The notes under the pieces are model-generated. The model was not told the DNA's origin, made no database searches, and saw nothing but the letters and a program-made list of their open reading frames with translations. DNA of 64,000 nt, from NCBI RefSeq assembly GCF_023159225.1, contig NC_063167.1:16061360-16125359 (forward strand). The letters are read 5' to 3'. Positions 32,781 to 44,842 of the stretch are shown here, one piece after another; within the stretch, counting starts at the first letter, position 1; each line of letters starts with the position of its first letter. A program made the translations under genes and the position numbers. This DNA comes from Perognathus longimembris pacificus (lineage: Eukaryota > Chordata > Mammalia > Rodentia > Heteromyidae).

Positions 32781-33404
32781 GCCTTGATTCTCGCATCCAG
32801 CATGAGAAGAATTCAGAGAAGATTTGATCACCCTGAAACCAATTGGGAAGTTTATCTGGAAAGAAATAAGGCAGAGAAAGGGATTGCTTGGCATGATGCC
32901 ACTGAAAGATGACACCTTAGTTTACCTCTAGACATCTTCAGGGTGCTGATCTGAACCTTCAGTTTAAATAGAGGAAGAATCATGTTGCGAGACAAAGGTC
33001 TACCTAGTTTCCAGGTTACAGGTACAAGCGTGCATTATCTCAGCCCCGGGTCCTGGGCCGCATCTACCTGTCATCACTGGACAGAAGCAATGTGGTTTTC
33101 CTAGATGATTGCTCCTGCTCCAGGGTGCAACTGGATCATTTGAGGTAACTGTCCTCATCTGGGGGTGATCTGTGCTGCAGAGCCCTGCTGCTCCTTTAGG
33201 GTGTTCTCCTCCTTGGCATGAGGAAGTTCATGATTACTCCTATCTTTCTTAGAACCCAAGAAGATTGCAAAATGACTGTGGAGAGAATTGTTCAGAATAA
33301 TTACAAACAAAATTGGAGGCCGAGATGTGAGGCTTTCCTCTTACTTTTAATTCATTCGTGGCAGCAAAAATAGTTTCAAGTACCTGTTACAAAAACACTT
33401 TTTT
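32781..33404. other. Unrecognised unique sequence
   Basis: Not SINE-like. No long frame on either strand; might be a decayed retrocopy or old transposon. Confidence 0.3.
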
Positions 33405-34070
33405 GCTGGGTGCTGGTGGCTCACACCTGTGATTCTAGCTATTCAGGAGGCTGAGATCTTAAGATCACAGTTCAAAGCCAGCTCAGGGGGCTGGGAATAT
33501 GGGCCTAGTGGCAAGAGTGCCTGCCTCGTATACATGAGGCCCTGGGATCGATTCCCCAGCACCACATATACAGAAAATGGCCAGAAGTGGCGCGCGGCTC
33601 AAGTGGCAGAGTGCTAGCCTTGAGCAAAAAGAAGCCAGGGACAGTATTCAGGCCCTGAGTCCAAGCCCCAGGACTGGCCAAAAAAGAAAGAAATATTTAA
33701 AAAAAAAAAAAAAAAAGCCAGCTCAGGCTGTAAAGTCCATGAGACTCTTATTTCCAATTAATTAGCAAAAAAACCTGGGAGTAGAGCTGTAGCTTAATTT
33801 TTATTTATTTTTTTATTTTTGGCCAGTCCTGGGCCTTGGACTCAGGGCCTGAGCGCTGTCCCTGGCTTCTTTTTGCTCAAGGCTAGCACTTGAGCCACAA
33901 TGCCACTTCTAGCCTTTTCTATATATGTGATGCTGGGGAATCGAACCCAGGGCTTCATGTATACGAGGCAAGCACTCTTGCCACTAGGCCATATTCCCAG
34001 CCTGAGCTGTGGCTTAAGTGGTAGTGTGCTAGCCTTGAACAAAAAAGCTCAGGGACAGTGCCCAAGATGG
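33405..34070 (+). mobile_element. B1-dID-like SINE holding two IDL-Geo-like SINEs in opposite orientations
   Basis: Plus-strand copy 33488-33713 (duplication AAAGCCAGCTCAGG, 33474-33487 and 33714-33727). Minus-strand copy 33798-34003 (GAGCTGTAGCTTAA at 33784-33797, one mismatch at 34004-34017). The host SINE is thus in three pieces. Confidence 0.9.
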
Positions 34071-34123
34071 ACTCAAATTGGGTTTCTCTATGGTGAGAAC
34101 CACACAGCATTTAGCCTTTGGAT

Positions 34124-34340
34124 TTTTTTTTTTTTTTTTTTTTTTTGCCAGTCCTGGTCCTTGGACTCAGGGCCTGAGCACTGTCCCTGGCTTCTTTTTT
34201 TGCTCAAGGCTAGCACTCTGCCACTTGAGCCACAGCGCCACTTCTGGCCGTTTTCTGTATATGTGGTGCTGGGGAATCGAACCCAGGGCCTCATGTATAC
34301 CAGGCAAGCTCTCTTGCCACTAGGCCATATCCCCAGCCCT
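34124..34340 (-). mobile_element. IDL-Geo-like SINE, young
   Basis: T tail of about 25 and a near-consensus body. A third copy within 900 bp. Confidence 0.9.
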
Positions 34341-34807
34341 AGCCTCTGGCTTTTGATCACTTACTGAGATTGCCTCTGAGAAATTCCTATCTCTAGGTCC
34401 AGTCTCCAGCACGGCTATTACCTGTGAGTTGGGAAGTTTAGTTATATTTTAGGTTGCCTTTGCATTTCCCCATCACTTGCAGTTAACTAATAGTTATTAA
34501 GTAAGTAGAGTGCCTACCTAGCAAGACCCTGAGTTCAATACTTGGGGGGATGCGGGGATGTGAACTATAATTCTCTGTAACCCTGACATGCTTCTCTAGG
34601 AAAACAAAAAGGCCTCTCTATCTTTCCAGCATCCCCATTACCCATGGACAGGGACCACAGGAGAAGAAGAAATGGGCAAGCGGGAGAGGGAGAGTGTGGT
34701 GAGGTCTGGAGGGGATACACAGGGCTCTGGAGATCCATTCGGGCACCTCCAGGTCGTACTGGGCCTGGAGCTGCCTTAATTTGTAGGTCCCTAGAAAGAA
34801 AAGAAAA
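34341..34807. other. Unique sequence with ID-like fragment
   Basis: Weak ID-like piece 34500-34550 (AGAGTGCCTACCTAGCAAGA). Nothing else recognised. Confidence 0.4.
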
Positions 34808-35160
34808 GCCGGGCAACAGTGGCTTACACCTGTAATCCTAGCTACTCAGGAAACAATCTGAAGTTTGTGGTTCAAAGCCAGCCCAGGTAGGAAAGTCTAT
34901 GAGACTCTTATCTCCAATGAATCACAGAAAAAGCCAGAAATGGTGCTGTGGCTCAAGTGGTAGAGTGCTAGCCTTGAGCAAAAGGAAGCCAGGGACAGTG
35001 CTCAGGCCAGAGTTCAAGCCCTAGGACTGGTAGAAAGAAAGGAAGAAAGGAAGGAAGGAAGGAAGGAAGGAAGGAAGGAAGGAAGGAAGGAAGGAAGGAA
35101 GGAAGGAAGGAAGGAAGGAAGGAAGGAAGGGAGGGAGGGAAGGAGGGAGGGGAGGGAAGG
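34808..35160 (+). mobile_element. B1-dID-like SINE with (GGAA)n tail
   Basis: SINE 34808-35033, then GGAA units 35041-35129 and GGGA to 35160. Confidence 0.9.
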
Positions 35161-35382
35161 AAGAGTGTCCCAAGTGAATCTTTAAGAGAAATTACAAATA
35201 TTAAAATCTGAAAAATACTGTACCACAAATACTATGTCATATTAGTATTGTCTGTTAACTACTTTTAAACAGATTAGCTGATGTATTTCAGATTTCCAGC
35301 TGCCATTAAACTCTCTTAAGTGTGCACATTACTCCATTCCCTCCCAGGAAGGAGAATTGAAGCTTAAGCTAAATCTACCTTT

Positions 35383-35628
35383 AATTGCTGGGTGTCAGTA
35401 GCTCACACCTATAATACCAGCTACTTAGGAAGCTAAGGCCTGAGGACTTTGGTTTGAAGCCAGCCTGGGCAGAAAAGTCCTTGAGACTTTTATCTCCAAC
35501 TAAACACAAAAAAAGCTGGAAGTGGAGGTGTAGCTCAAGTGGTAGAGTGCTAGCTTTGTGCACAAAGGCTCAGAGACAGTGCCCAGGCCCCGAGTTCAAG
35601 CCCCAGTACCAGCACAAAACAAAAACCA
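35383..35628 (+). mobile_element. B1-dID-like SINE
   Basis: Complete; right monomer has TTTGTGCACAAAGGCTCAGA. Confidence 0.8.
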
Positions 35629-35699
35629 AATCTACATCTAGTCCACTCACTTCTGGAAAACAAGTTTCAGAAAGGCTCCAGATATCTGCTGACACTTTT

Positions 35700-35895
35700 T
35701 TTTTTGGCCAGTCCTGGGCCTTGGACTCAGGGCCTGAGCACTGTCCCTGGCTTCTTTTTGCTCAAGGTTAGCACTGCCACTTGGGCCACAGCGCCACTTC
35801 TGGCCTTTTTCTGTATATGTGGTGCTGGGGAATTGAACCCAGGGCTTCATGTATACGAGACAAGCACTCTTGCCACTAGGCCATATTCCCAGCCC
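35700..35895 (-). mobile_element. IDL-Geo-like SINE
   Basis: 15-bp duplication TCTGCTGACACTTTT (35685-35699, 35896-35910). Confidence 0.9.
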
Positions 35896-35915
35896 TCTGC
35901 TGACACTTTTGCTAA

Positions 35916-36076
35916 AGGAGAGAGAGAGAGAGAGAGAGAGACACAGACACAGACACAGACACAGACACAGACAGAGAGAGACAGAGATACAGAGAGATTG
36001 AGAGAGAGAGGAAGGGAAGGAAGGAAGGAAGGAAATAAAGAAGGAAGGAAGGAAAAAAAGGGAGACAAGACAGAAG
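35916..36076. repeat. (GA)n, (ACAGAC)n and GGAA purine tract
   Basis: GA array 35916-35940, hexamer ACAGAC units 35941-35972, then GA and GGAA blocks. Confidence 0.9.
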
Positions 36077-37430
36077 GGAAGGAAGTAATTGCCAAGAAAA
36101 TTGCGCCCCAGCCATGTGTGTGAGAAGATACTGAAATAGAAAGGGTTAAACATCTGATCAAAGCTGAATCCAGCCCTCCCAGGCTTCTTTTCCTCCCTGG
36201 AAAGAGGCCCTGATCTTTCCTGCCCCAGGGTCTTTGCAAATTGTTCCCCCTGCCTGACTCTCTTTGGCTGCCTCCCCTTCAGACAGATTCCCTCAACATA
36301 CACAGCCCATTTCTTTCCACGTTTTCACCTAGTCAAGACTTAGGCATCTGGTAATTCTCAGTTTAAAAGTCAGTTTCTCAGGAAGGCTTTGCCTGGCCTC
36401 AAGCACTGTAACCGTTCTTCTGGGGTGCCCCTACCCAGCAAGTGCAGAGATGTCCATCCTTTCTATACTGGTGTTTTCCTAGTCTGTAGGGCAGGACCTG
36501 GTGCACACTGCCTGGCACACAGTGGCACCCAAATAATATTTTCCAATGAATGAACAAAAGAACCGGGGCCAGGGGGGTGGTGTAAAAGAAAGGGTCATAT
36601 GGGGAAGGAGCGCCGCCTGCTGGACACAGAGTTCCAGGGTCCCAGCACCTCTTTAAACTGGGAAGATTGATGGGGGAAGAGTAAAAATTCTACCCTGTGG
36701 TAAATCTTGGTAAATCCCCATGTCATGCCCAGATTTATGGCATCTTTTTATTATTGTTGTCCTTGTGATGATGATGATGATGTCGCTGTACAAAGGGGCT
36801 ACAACTCCACAAGCCAGGTTATGAATACCATGCTTCTTGATCAATGTCACCCCTTCCTTCCCGCCCACTTTTCCCCTTCCACCCCAATCCTCAAGTTACA
36901 TAGTGATATTGTCTTCCTGCTCCAGCAACTTCACCCCCACACTCCCTCTGACTGAGTGCCCACCCCTCCCCCCTAGTCTGATTTTTATCTGCACCCTCCA
37001 CACACTGCAGACCAGGTGGGCCCAAGCTCCATAGAGACCACAATTATTCCCACCCTCTTCTACAATTAATATCCCTCCCTCCAGGACCTTTAGCTGTGAA
37101 TAAGAATAGGACCCAATTCCTCCATCGATCCTCTCCCCCACCTCCCTCCCTAATCAATCAATCAATCAGTCAGAAGTGATTGGCTGGGGCATTGGGGTGG
37201 CTATGGAGAAGGAAGATGAGAAAAGCGTAGGAAGTGTGTTGGGGTGAGGGGAATGGGAATGTGTTTCTGGAATAAAGTCCTGCTAAAAAGTCCTGAAGGA
37301 TAGGATTTGGTAGATTGGTGTCCAGAGGAAATAATTGGTAAGAATATGCCTGAGCTGTTTAGGAAAAGCTGAATGCGGAATTCCCAATCACTGCCTTGAC
37401 AGAAATGTAGTTGATTTATTTATTTTGCTG
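36077..37430. other. Unique intergenic sequence
   Basis: Contains a MIR-like tail 36490-36560 (GCCTGGCACACAGTGG), a short GAT repeat 36765-36783 and an AATC repeat 37152-37167. No gene seen. Confidence 0.45.
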
Positions 37431-37449
37431 TTATTGTTTTGTTTTGTTT

Positions 37450-37855
37450 TTGTTTTTGCTAGTCCTGGAGCTTGAACTCAGGGCCTGAGCACTGTCCCTG
37501 GCTTCTTTTTGCTCAAGGCTAGCACTCTGCCACTTGAGCCACAGTGCCACTTCTGGCCGTTTTCTATATATGTGGTGCTGGGGAATCGAACCCAGAGCTT
37601 CATGTTTATTTGTTTTGTTTTTGTTGTCAGTCTTAGGGCTTGGACTCAGGGCCTGAGCACTGTCCCTGGCTTCTTTTTGCTCAAGGCTAGCACTCTGCCA
37701 CTTGAGCCACAGGCTTTTATCTATATATGTGGTGCTGAGGAATCAAACCCAGGGCTTCATGTATTCGAGGCGAGCACTTTACCACTGCCCCCCAGAGCTT
37801 CATGTATACGAGGAAGTCAAGCACTCTTGCCACTAGGCCATGTTCCCAGTCACAC
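37450..37855 (-). mobile_element. IDL-Geo-like SINE inside an IDL-Geo-like SINE
   Basis: Inner reverse copy 37606-37790 with a perfect 15-bp duplication CCCAGAGCTTCATGT (37591-37605, 37791-37805); outer copy in the same orientation. Confidence 0.85.
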
Positions 37856-37860
37856 TTCCG

Positions 37861-38540
37861 GCTTTTTCTGTTTAGTCGATTTATTTTTTTTTTAAACCCA
37901 GTTTATATCCTGTGAGCTCAAGAAGAGGGGAGGGTTTCATAAGGGAAGTCTGGGTTGAGGCTAATGTAGCGAGTTCAGAGACTCAGTGTGGTTTAGAAGG
38001 CAGGAGGAAAGCTAGGCTTGAATGAAAGGGGGAAGGGGCGGGGTCAAGGGGAGATGGAGGTCGCTTCCCCTGCTGTGCGGACTGGAGACCTAGCACACTG
38101 TGTCTCTCCATATGGTTCCCATCCTGGCCCCTCCCCCCAGCCTTTCCCCCAAGTGGAGCTCGGGAAGAGTGACAGTTCCTTAATGACCCTGAGTCGGGCT
38201 GGGTCCTCTGAGCTGCCTGTGGCCACTGGGGGGGACCAACAGGAATCGAAGCTGAAGCCCAGGTTATTGATCTCTGGCCCCAAAGGTCAGCTTCAGGGAC
38301 CAAAAGAGTGGTGTTGCCACTGTGGAAGCCTTGAGGGACCCCACAACTGTGGAGATGTGCCCCAGGCACAGTTTTTCATGTCCAGGTCCTTGGTACCCAG
38401 TGGTCCGACACGTACATGTACACACATGCAGCCATACACGCACTAACACACATCCTCTTCCATCCTAGCCTGATGAGATGTCTCAGAATAGATGTGGGGG
38501 TCTGGACTTCTCAGTGATCAGGGAGCAATGAGGAGCAGGG
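37861..38540. other. Unique intergenic sequence
   Basis: Overlapping open frames on both strands without homology or splice support. Confidence 0.4.
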
Positions 38541-38544
38541 ACTA

Positions 38545-38885
38545 GCCAGGGGCCACCAGTGGCTGACTCCTCTAATCCTAGCTACCAAGAAGGCTGAGAT
38601 CTGAAGATCACAGTTTATTGTTGTTTTGCTGGTCTTAGAGCTTGAACTCAGGGCCTGAGGACTGTCCCTGGCTTCTTTTTTGCTCAAGGCTAGCACTCTG
38701 CCTCTTGAGCCACAGTGCCACTCCCTTTTTCTGTTTATGTGGTGCTGAGGAATCAAACCCAGGGCTTCATGCATGCTAGGCAAGCACCCTACTACTAAGG
38801 CACATTCCCAGCCTGAAGATCACCCTTTGAAGCCAGCTTAGCTTGGCAGCTTAGGTAGGAAATAAGTATGAAACTCTCTTTTTTT
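38545..38885 (+). mobile_element. B1-dID-like SINE split by reverse IDL-Geo-like SINE
   Basis: Inner reverse copy 38612-38812, duplication CTGAAGATCAC (38601-38611, 38813-38823). Confidence 0.8.
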
Positions 38886-39115
38886 GTCAGTTGTTGGGCT
38901 TGAACTCAGGGCTTGGGTTCTGTCCCTGAGTCTCTGTGATCAAGGCTAGTGCTCTAGCACTTGAGCCACAGCACCACTTGTGGTTTTTTGAATGGTTAGT
39001 TGGAGATAAGAGTCTCCCACAACTTTTCTGACTAGGCAGGCTTCAAACCAAGATTCTCATGTCTCAGCCTTCAGAGTAGATAGGATTACAGGCAGGAGCC
39101 ACCAGTGCCCAGCCT
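38886..39115 (-). mobile_element. B1-dID-like SINE
   Basis: Reverse copy inserted in the same outer SINE; CTTATCTCCAAGACC of the outer one resumes at 39127. Confidence 0.75.
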
Positions 39116-39179
39116 TTCAAGGGATTCTTATCTCCAAGACCTAGGAGCACACACACATACACACTCACCCACACACTGA

Positions 39180-39914
39180 GAGCAGGAACTTAGGTGGAAT
39201 TTTTCAGTGCAACCTCCTATCTCTTAGACTAAGCTCTGGGAATCCAGGAAAGGTGACATAATTTGTGTGTAGCCTTGGGCAAACCACTTAACCTCTTTGG
39301 ATTGTATTTTTCTTACTGTTTCATCCCTTAAGCTTCTAGGATCCTTTCCAGATGAGCAACCTAAGATTTCTAAGGAAGTAAGTAGGAATAGGCTGACAGT
39401 AGAGTTTCACTTAGGACTTAGGTTCAGGAGATGCTAAGAAGAATCCCTAGACTTGGAAACAAAAACCTAGATTCTAAGTTTTCATTATTAACTGTGGAAA
39501 CATAAACAAGTTGTAAGGTCACCGGACAGGAAACCTGCCACATGGTTTGGGCAGAGAAGCGTTTACTGGGGGGAAAGCAAACTGCCAGCCAGCATGAGAT
39601 GGAAGCGTGAGGAGACAGAGGGGAAGGAAGAAGAGAAAATGAGGGAAAGGCGAGAAAGAGAGTAAGAGAGAAAAGGAAAGAGCAAGAGAGAGTAGGAGAG
39701 ACAAGAAAAGAGAGAGAGGATTCCTGTTGAGACGGATTATATAGGGAAAGGGAGGTATGGCCAGGTGGATTGGGATGTGACTTCAGAGAAGAGGGAGGTA
39801 ACTGCCTCCAGGTGTGCCAGTTACCTAGGTAACACAGGCACAGGGCACAGGGGCATCTGCATGGAGCCCTCCGGGGTATGGACCTCACACAGTCATGCAT
39901 TTTAATGCATTCAA
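39180..39914. other. Unique sequence with MIR piece and purine tract
   Basis: MIR-like 39265-39330 (CCTTGGGCAAACCACTTAAC). GA-rich strand bias 39600-39720. Confidence 0.45.
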
Positions 39915-39930
39915 CAAATAAGAAATTATG

Positions 39931-40140
39931 GGCTGGGGATATGGCCTAGTGGCTAGAGTGCTTGCCTCCTATACATGAAGCCCTGGGTTCGATTCCCCAG
40001 CACCACATATACAGAAAATGGCCAGAAGCGGCGCTGTGGCTCAAGTGGCAGAGTGCTAGCCTTGAGCAAAAAGAAGCCAGGGACAGTGCTCAGACCCTGA
40101 GTCCAAGCCCCAGGACTGGCCAAAAAAAAAAAAAAAAAAC
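39931..40140 (+). mobile_element. IDL-Geo-like SINE, young
   Basis: Perfect 16-bp duplication CAAATAAGAAATTATG (39915-39930, 40141-40156) and an intact A tail. Confidence 0.92.
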
Positions 40141-40156
40141 CAAATAAGAAATTATG

Positions 40157-40529
40157 CTCTGCCAAGCTTTGTGTGGTCTGCTGGACAGATACTGAACAAT
40201 GTAGTTAGGGAGCTTGATTTTACATTCTAGTAGGCAATGTAAGAAAAAAACAGACAAATACAATAGAGCGGAAAAGTGTTCTGTTACTGGAGTGCAGGGG
40301 ACCAGAACACCAGAAAGCGACGATGACAATGGGTAGGTGAGTATGTATGGGGACCAAGAAATCCCCGATTATACCAAGTGACATCTGTACTGGAGCCTAA
40401 AGAATAAAGAACAATCAGCAAAATTAAAGTGTGAGAAATGGTACTTCAGGCAGAGGGACAATTGGGGAGGGGGAGGACAGGAAGAATGATAGAACCAAGT
40501 GTTTGAGGCTCAGGAAGAACTAGGCAGGA
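40157..40529. other. Unique intergenic sequence
   Basis: Nothing recognised. Confidence 0.4.
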
Positions 40530-40785
40530 AGTCAGGGTTGTTGGCCCCTGCCTGTAATCTGAGCTATTCAGGAGGCTGAAATCTGAGGATTTGAGTTCGA
40601 AGCCAGTCTAGGCAGGAAAGTCTGTGAGATTCATCTTCGATTAACCACCAACAAAGCCAGAAGTAGAGCTGTGGCTCAAGTGGTAGAGTGTCAACCTAGA
40701 ACAAAAACACTAAGGAACAGAGAGAGCTCAGAGCCTGAGTTCAAGCCCCAGTACTGGTGCCACAAAAATAAAATAAAATTTAAAA
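40530..40785 (+). mobile_element. B1-dID-like SINE
   Basis: Complete; AAATAAAATAAAATTT tail. Confidence 0.75.
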
Positions 40786-41432
40786 AAGGAAGAGCTGAGA
40801 AGAAATATCTAGGAGTATGAGGTGTAAGGTTGAAGTTGGGGGAAGAGACTCCTATCTGCAAAACTGAGATAAACGTAAGTCCACCTTGCTTGGCTCCCTC
40901 AAACCCCTGTAGCCTTGTTTTCTAGGGTCTAGTGTGGCCTTGGGAAAAATAGATAATGCGTGGGAAGATGCTTTGTGACTGGAAAAGCAATCTACAAGGC
41001 CATCTATGGAAAGAGAGATGTGTATCTCTGAGGAAGGAGTTTCATCAACCTGGCTTTGGGCTAATTCCAGCAAAACAGTGGGAAATTATCACTGAGGCCT
41101 TGAGTCTCTGAAAAAACTTTTCTGAAGTCACCCACCTGAGGAAAGGTGGGACTGGAGTTTGACTACAAAGTCTGACCCCAAGGTGTTGGTAGAAGAGGAA
41201 GAGGCCATGTCCTGAAGACTCCACTAAGGAGGGGTCTGCAGAGATCAGTTGTAATTCAGCCAAAGAAAACTTTAAAAAAAGTTTTTGGTTTTTGGACAGG
41301 TTTATTATGCCATTTATTATGTCTTATTTGACAAAGATTTGGTCTTTGTGGTCTGGCAAGAAAGCATTCATACTAGCATGATGTCACTTTTAGTATGTGA
41401 AGTGAAGGACAAAACATAAAAACCAAAGTTAT
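40786..41432. other. Unique intergenic sequence
   Basis: No gene; possible very old repeat remnants. Confidence 0.35.
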
Positions 41433-41863
41433 GCCAGGTAGCAGAGGCGTACACCTGTAATCCTTGCTACTGAGGAGGCTGAGATCTGAGGATTCAGACT
41501 TAAAGCCAGCCTGTGCAGGAAAGTCAGAGAGACTCTTATCTCTAATTAACCAGCAAATAAATAAATAAATAGTGTTAGATGGGGTGTGTGTGTGTCACTC
41601 AAATGGAAGAGCTTCTGCCATTAGTGAAAAGGCCAAGTAAAAGCTCAAGCCTATGAGTTTAAGCTGTAGTTCTGGTGCCAAAAAAGTAAAAGAAAAAGTA
41701 AAAGGGAATTGGGTGCCAATGACTCAGGCATGTAATCCTAGCTATTCAGGAAACTGAGACCTGAGGATCACAGTTCAAAGCCAGCCAAGGCAGAAAAGTC
41801 CATGAGACTCTTATCTCCAATTGACCAGTAAAAGACTGGAAGTGAAGCCTTGAGCAAAATAGC

Positions 41864-41936
<73 letters not shown>

Positions 41937-41980
41937 AGAGAGAGAAAGGAAGGAAGGAAGGAAGAAAGAAAGAAAGAGGA
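41433..41980 (+). mobile_element. Two B1-dID-like SINEs with (GA)n tail
   Basis: Copies 41433-41690 and 41708-41863 (the second lacks most of its right monomer), then GA/GGAA/GAAA array 41864-41978. Confidence 0.8.
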
Positions 41981-42065
41981 GGGCTGGGATGTAGCTCAGT
42001 GGCAAAGCGCTTGCCTAGCAAGTGCAATGTCCTGGGTTCAATCCCCAGTACCAAAAAAACAAAAG
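41981..42065 (+). mobile_element. ID element (tRNA-Ala-like monomer)
   Basis: Near-canonical single ID/BC1-type unit: A box TAGCTCAGTGGC, GCGCTTGCCTAGCAAGTGCA, B box GGGTTCAATCCCC, A tail. The best-preserved monomer in the window. Confidence 0.85.
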
Positions 42066-42119
42066 ACAAACAGAAAGAAGGAGGAAGGGAAGGAAGAAGA
42101 GAGGGAGGAAGGAAAGAAG

Positions 42120-42430
42120 GAAACTACACAATCCTCACTGTCACTAAGTGGGCAAGGCATCCAGAGGAAGTAAGCTAGCTCTCTCTTGCTACATGTCTGC
42201 AAACTGATCTAGAAAAATTCAAGTCAAACTGGACTAAGAGCTAGACTCTGCTGATCTGCAAGGCTCCTTCTGGCTCAGAATCTCAGAACCAGAAATGTCC
42301 TTTCCTCTTCTTATCACTGAAAGAAGCATGAAACTGTCCCACTCTATCTTCTCCTGAGGGCAAATAACAGGAACAGATATTCTCTAAATCAGTAAGTCAA
42401 GAATAAACATGCACACATCTTATTTAGAGA
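42120..42430. other. Unique intergenic sequence
   Basis: Nothing recognised. Confidence 0.4.
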
Positions 42431-42515
42431 TTTTTTTTTTTGTGGTATTAGTTTTGAACTCAGGGTCTTACACTTGCAAGACTGGGGCTCTACCAATTAA
42501 GCCAAACTTCTATTC
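42431..42515 (-). mobile_element. ID-like monomer
   Basis: Reverse, T-first; GTGGTATTAGTTTTGAACTC to ACCAATTAAGCC. Confidence 0.5.
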
Positions 42516-42664
42516 CCGCTTCTTCCCCCCCCCCCCTTATTGTCAAAGTGAAGAACAGAGGGGTTGCAGTTTCATTTGTAAGGTAGGGAGTACATTTATT
42601 GTTCAACTTGTTACCTCCTCCCTCATTCCCCCCTCCCCCCGCCTCTCCCCTCCTGCTTCTTATT

Positions 42665-43040
42665 TTGTGTGCCAGTCTGGGGGTTTGAACTCAAGGACTA
42701 GTCTTGACTTTCATTGTGCTCAAGGTTGGCACTGTAGTATTGAGCCACACTTCTATTTCTAGCTTTTTTTTACTGGCTAATTAGATGTAAGAATCTCATA
42801 AGTTTGTCTGCCAGGGCTGGCTTCAAAACTGACTTCTCAGATCTCAGCCTTCTGAGTAGTAGCTAAGATTACAGGCATGAGCCTCTAGCATCTGGCTGTA
42901 ACCCTGCTTCTTGTTGGTTATTTTTTAGATGGATTCTAGCAAACTTTTCTGCCTGGGCTGGTCTTGAATCTAGATCCTCCAGATCTCAGCTTCCTAAGTA
43001 GTAGGAATTATAAGAATGAGCCACTGACATGTAACTAGAG
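42665..43040 (-). mobile_element. B1-dID-like SINEs, one full and one left-half
   Basis: Full reverse copy 42665-42898, then a reverse left half 42905-43038. Confidence 0.7.
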
Positions 43041-43425
43041 ATATAAAAATATCTTAGAGATGAACTGGCTCAGACAGACTGCCTCAAGGGAGTGAAGGGG
43101 TTGACAGTGGTAAGACGATTGTTTTTCATTATAATTATTTCAATACTAATTGATTTTTCCCTGCCCTATGCATTAATTACTTTGTTTTCTTTTTAAGTAA
43201 AGAAGAAGAATATTGGATGAGCTGGACCTGGGATTCACTGTGATCTGCAAGCTGAGGTAAGTTGTATAACTCCAATAAGTCTTCATTTCTTCTCCATTAA
43301 AATAAAGACATATTGGGATGGCTGAGGACCAAGATAATACACACAGTGCACTTAGCACACACTTGGAGTACAATACACAAGCAATAAACAGTAACTGCAG
43401 ATTTTGGAGAGTAGGTCAAAGATCA
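43041..43425. other. Unique intergenic sequence
   Basis: AT-rich; no gene seen. Confidence 0.4.
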
Positions 43426-43429
43426 GGTT

Positions 43430-43720
43430 GAAGTCTGGTCCCAGGGGCTCACACCTCCTATAATCCTATCTACTCAAGAGGCTGAGATCTGAGGATCACA
43501 GTTCGAAGCCAGCCAGTTCAGGAAAGCCCATGAGACTCTTATCTCCAATGAACCACCAAAAAGCTAGAAGTGGAGTTGTGGTTCAAGTGATAGAGTGCTG
43601 GCCTTGAGCAAAAAAGCTCAGGCCCTGAGTTCAAGCCCCAGGACTGGTCCACGCACATGTGTGCATGTACGCGTGCATACACACACACACACACACACAC
43701 ACGCATACACACACACAGAG
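43430..43720 (+). mobile_element. B1-dID-like SINE with (CA)n
   Basis: SINE 43430-43650; CA array with CG steps 43675-43720. Confidence 0.85.
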
Positions 43721-44356
43721 TCCAGGTTGAAGTAGCATTTAGGAAATGACAGCCATTTGATTAGATGCTCTGCCTCCTGCCTCCATGGAACGTGACAATC
43801 ATTGGCTACGAACAAATGGGCACCAGGTGACTGACAGCTGGATGGGTTGTGAGCCACAGTCCACACAAAAGTCGTGGAGCAGATCACTGGAGGGATCAGC
43901 AGCCCCGAGGGGGGACTTACAGCAAGTATCAGGAGGTCTCGGTAGAGGACACCTGGAGACATACATCACTGGACAGTGAGCTACCCACATGCTTATCATT
44001 TTCTTTTCCTTCCCATACCTTGTGGGGGATGTGTCAGAAGGAAAAGATTTAGAGGCTGTCAGGGTGAGGGCCAAAGGTCAACTGGGGTCAGGAAGTCTAT
44101 TTCATTGAGGTCACTCTTGTCTCCTTTCAATCTAATGAAGCCATTATTGGTGAAAGCAAGTGCCTGGCGTCTTGCTCTGTGAAGCAGGGCAGGCGGGGAG
44201 AAGGGAGGAGAGAAGGAAAGGGGGCTTCCTTGGCATGTCCTTCTGCCAATCCAACAGGCCTGAGAGGTGAGAGGTGCACTCGTCCTTGGAGGGACTGAGG
44301 ATGACAGACAGCACGGGGCAAAGCCAGATTGCTTCTCTGGGTCGTTAAGAAGGTTT

Positions 44357-44382
44357 CTCTGCCTGCCTGCCTGCCTGCCTGC

Positions 44383-44436
<54 letters not shown>

Positions 44437-44437
44437 A
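44357..44437. repeat. (CTGC)n-(CTGT)n-(CT)n-(CA)n compound microsatellite
   Basis: Five CTGC, six CTGT, then CT and CA blocks. The surrounding 43721-44560 is unique. Confidence 0.95.
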
Positions 44438-44579
44438 CCACTTAAGAATGAATGTCAGAGTGGGAAGAAACCTTTACAGGGTAAAACCCTTACAGGGTAA
44501 AATTGAGTACCTTTCCTGAGACCATAGAGCAAATACACAGGCCTGAAGCACGTCTGTTATACATTGACTTAGTTGCCTG

Positions 44580-44735
44580 TTTATTATCTCTCTTTCACCT
44601 CTAGAATGTAAGCTTTAAGAGAGCAGCAACTTTATCTGTTTTGTTGCTTTGTTCTTTCCTGATGTCCTTTGCACAGTGCCACCTAATGTATAGTGTAATA
44701 AATGTTCAGTAAATATTTGCTGGATGAGTGAACAG
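44580..44735 (+). repeat. L2-type 3' end
   Basis: GTAAGCTTTAAGAGAGCAGC, then TTTGCACAGTGCCACCTAAT and AATAAATGTTCAGTAAATAT: the order of L2/MIR 3' ends. Confidence 0.6.
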
Positions 44736-44842
44736 ATGAATACAAACACTTTGCACTTTTCCTTCCTGATGAATCCCAGAACATATTATTACATTGCATA
44801 GCAAACATAGTTAACATACCATTTCCTAGATTTTTTTTTTTT

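Noticed and set aside
41981..42065. tRNA gene
   Set aside because: A and B boxes are present, but the A tail and family context identify an ID SINE, and no cloverleaf acceptor stem closes.
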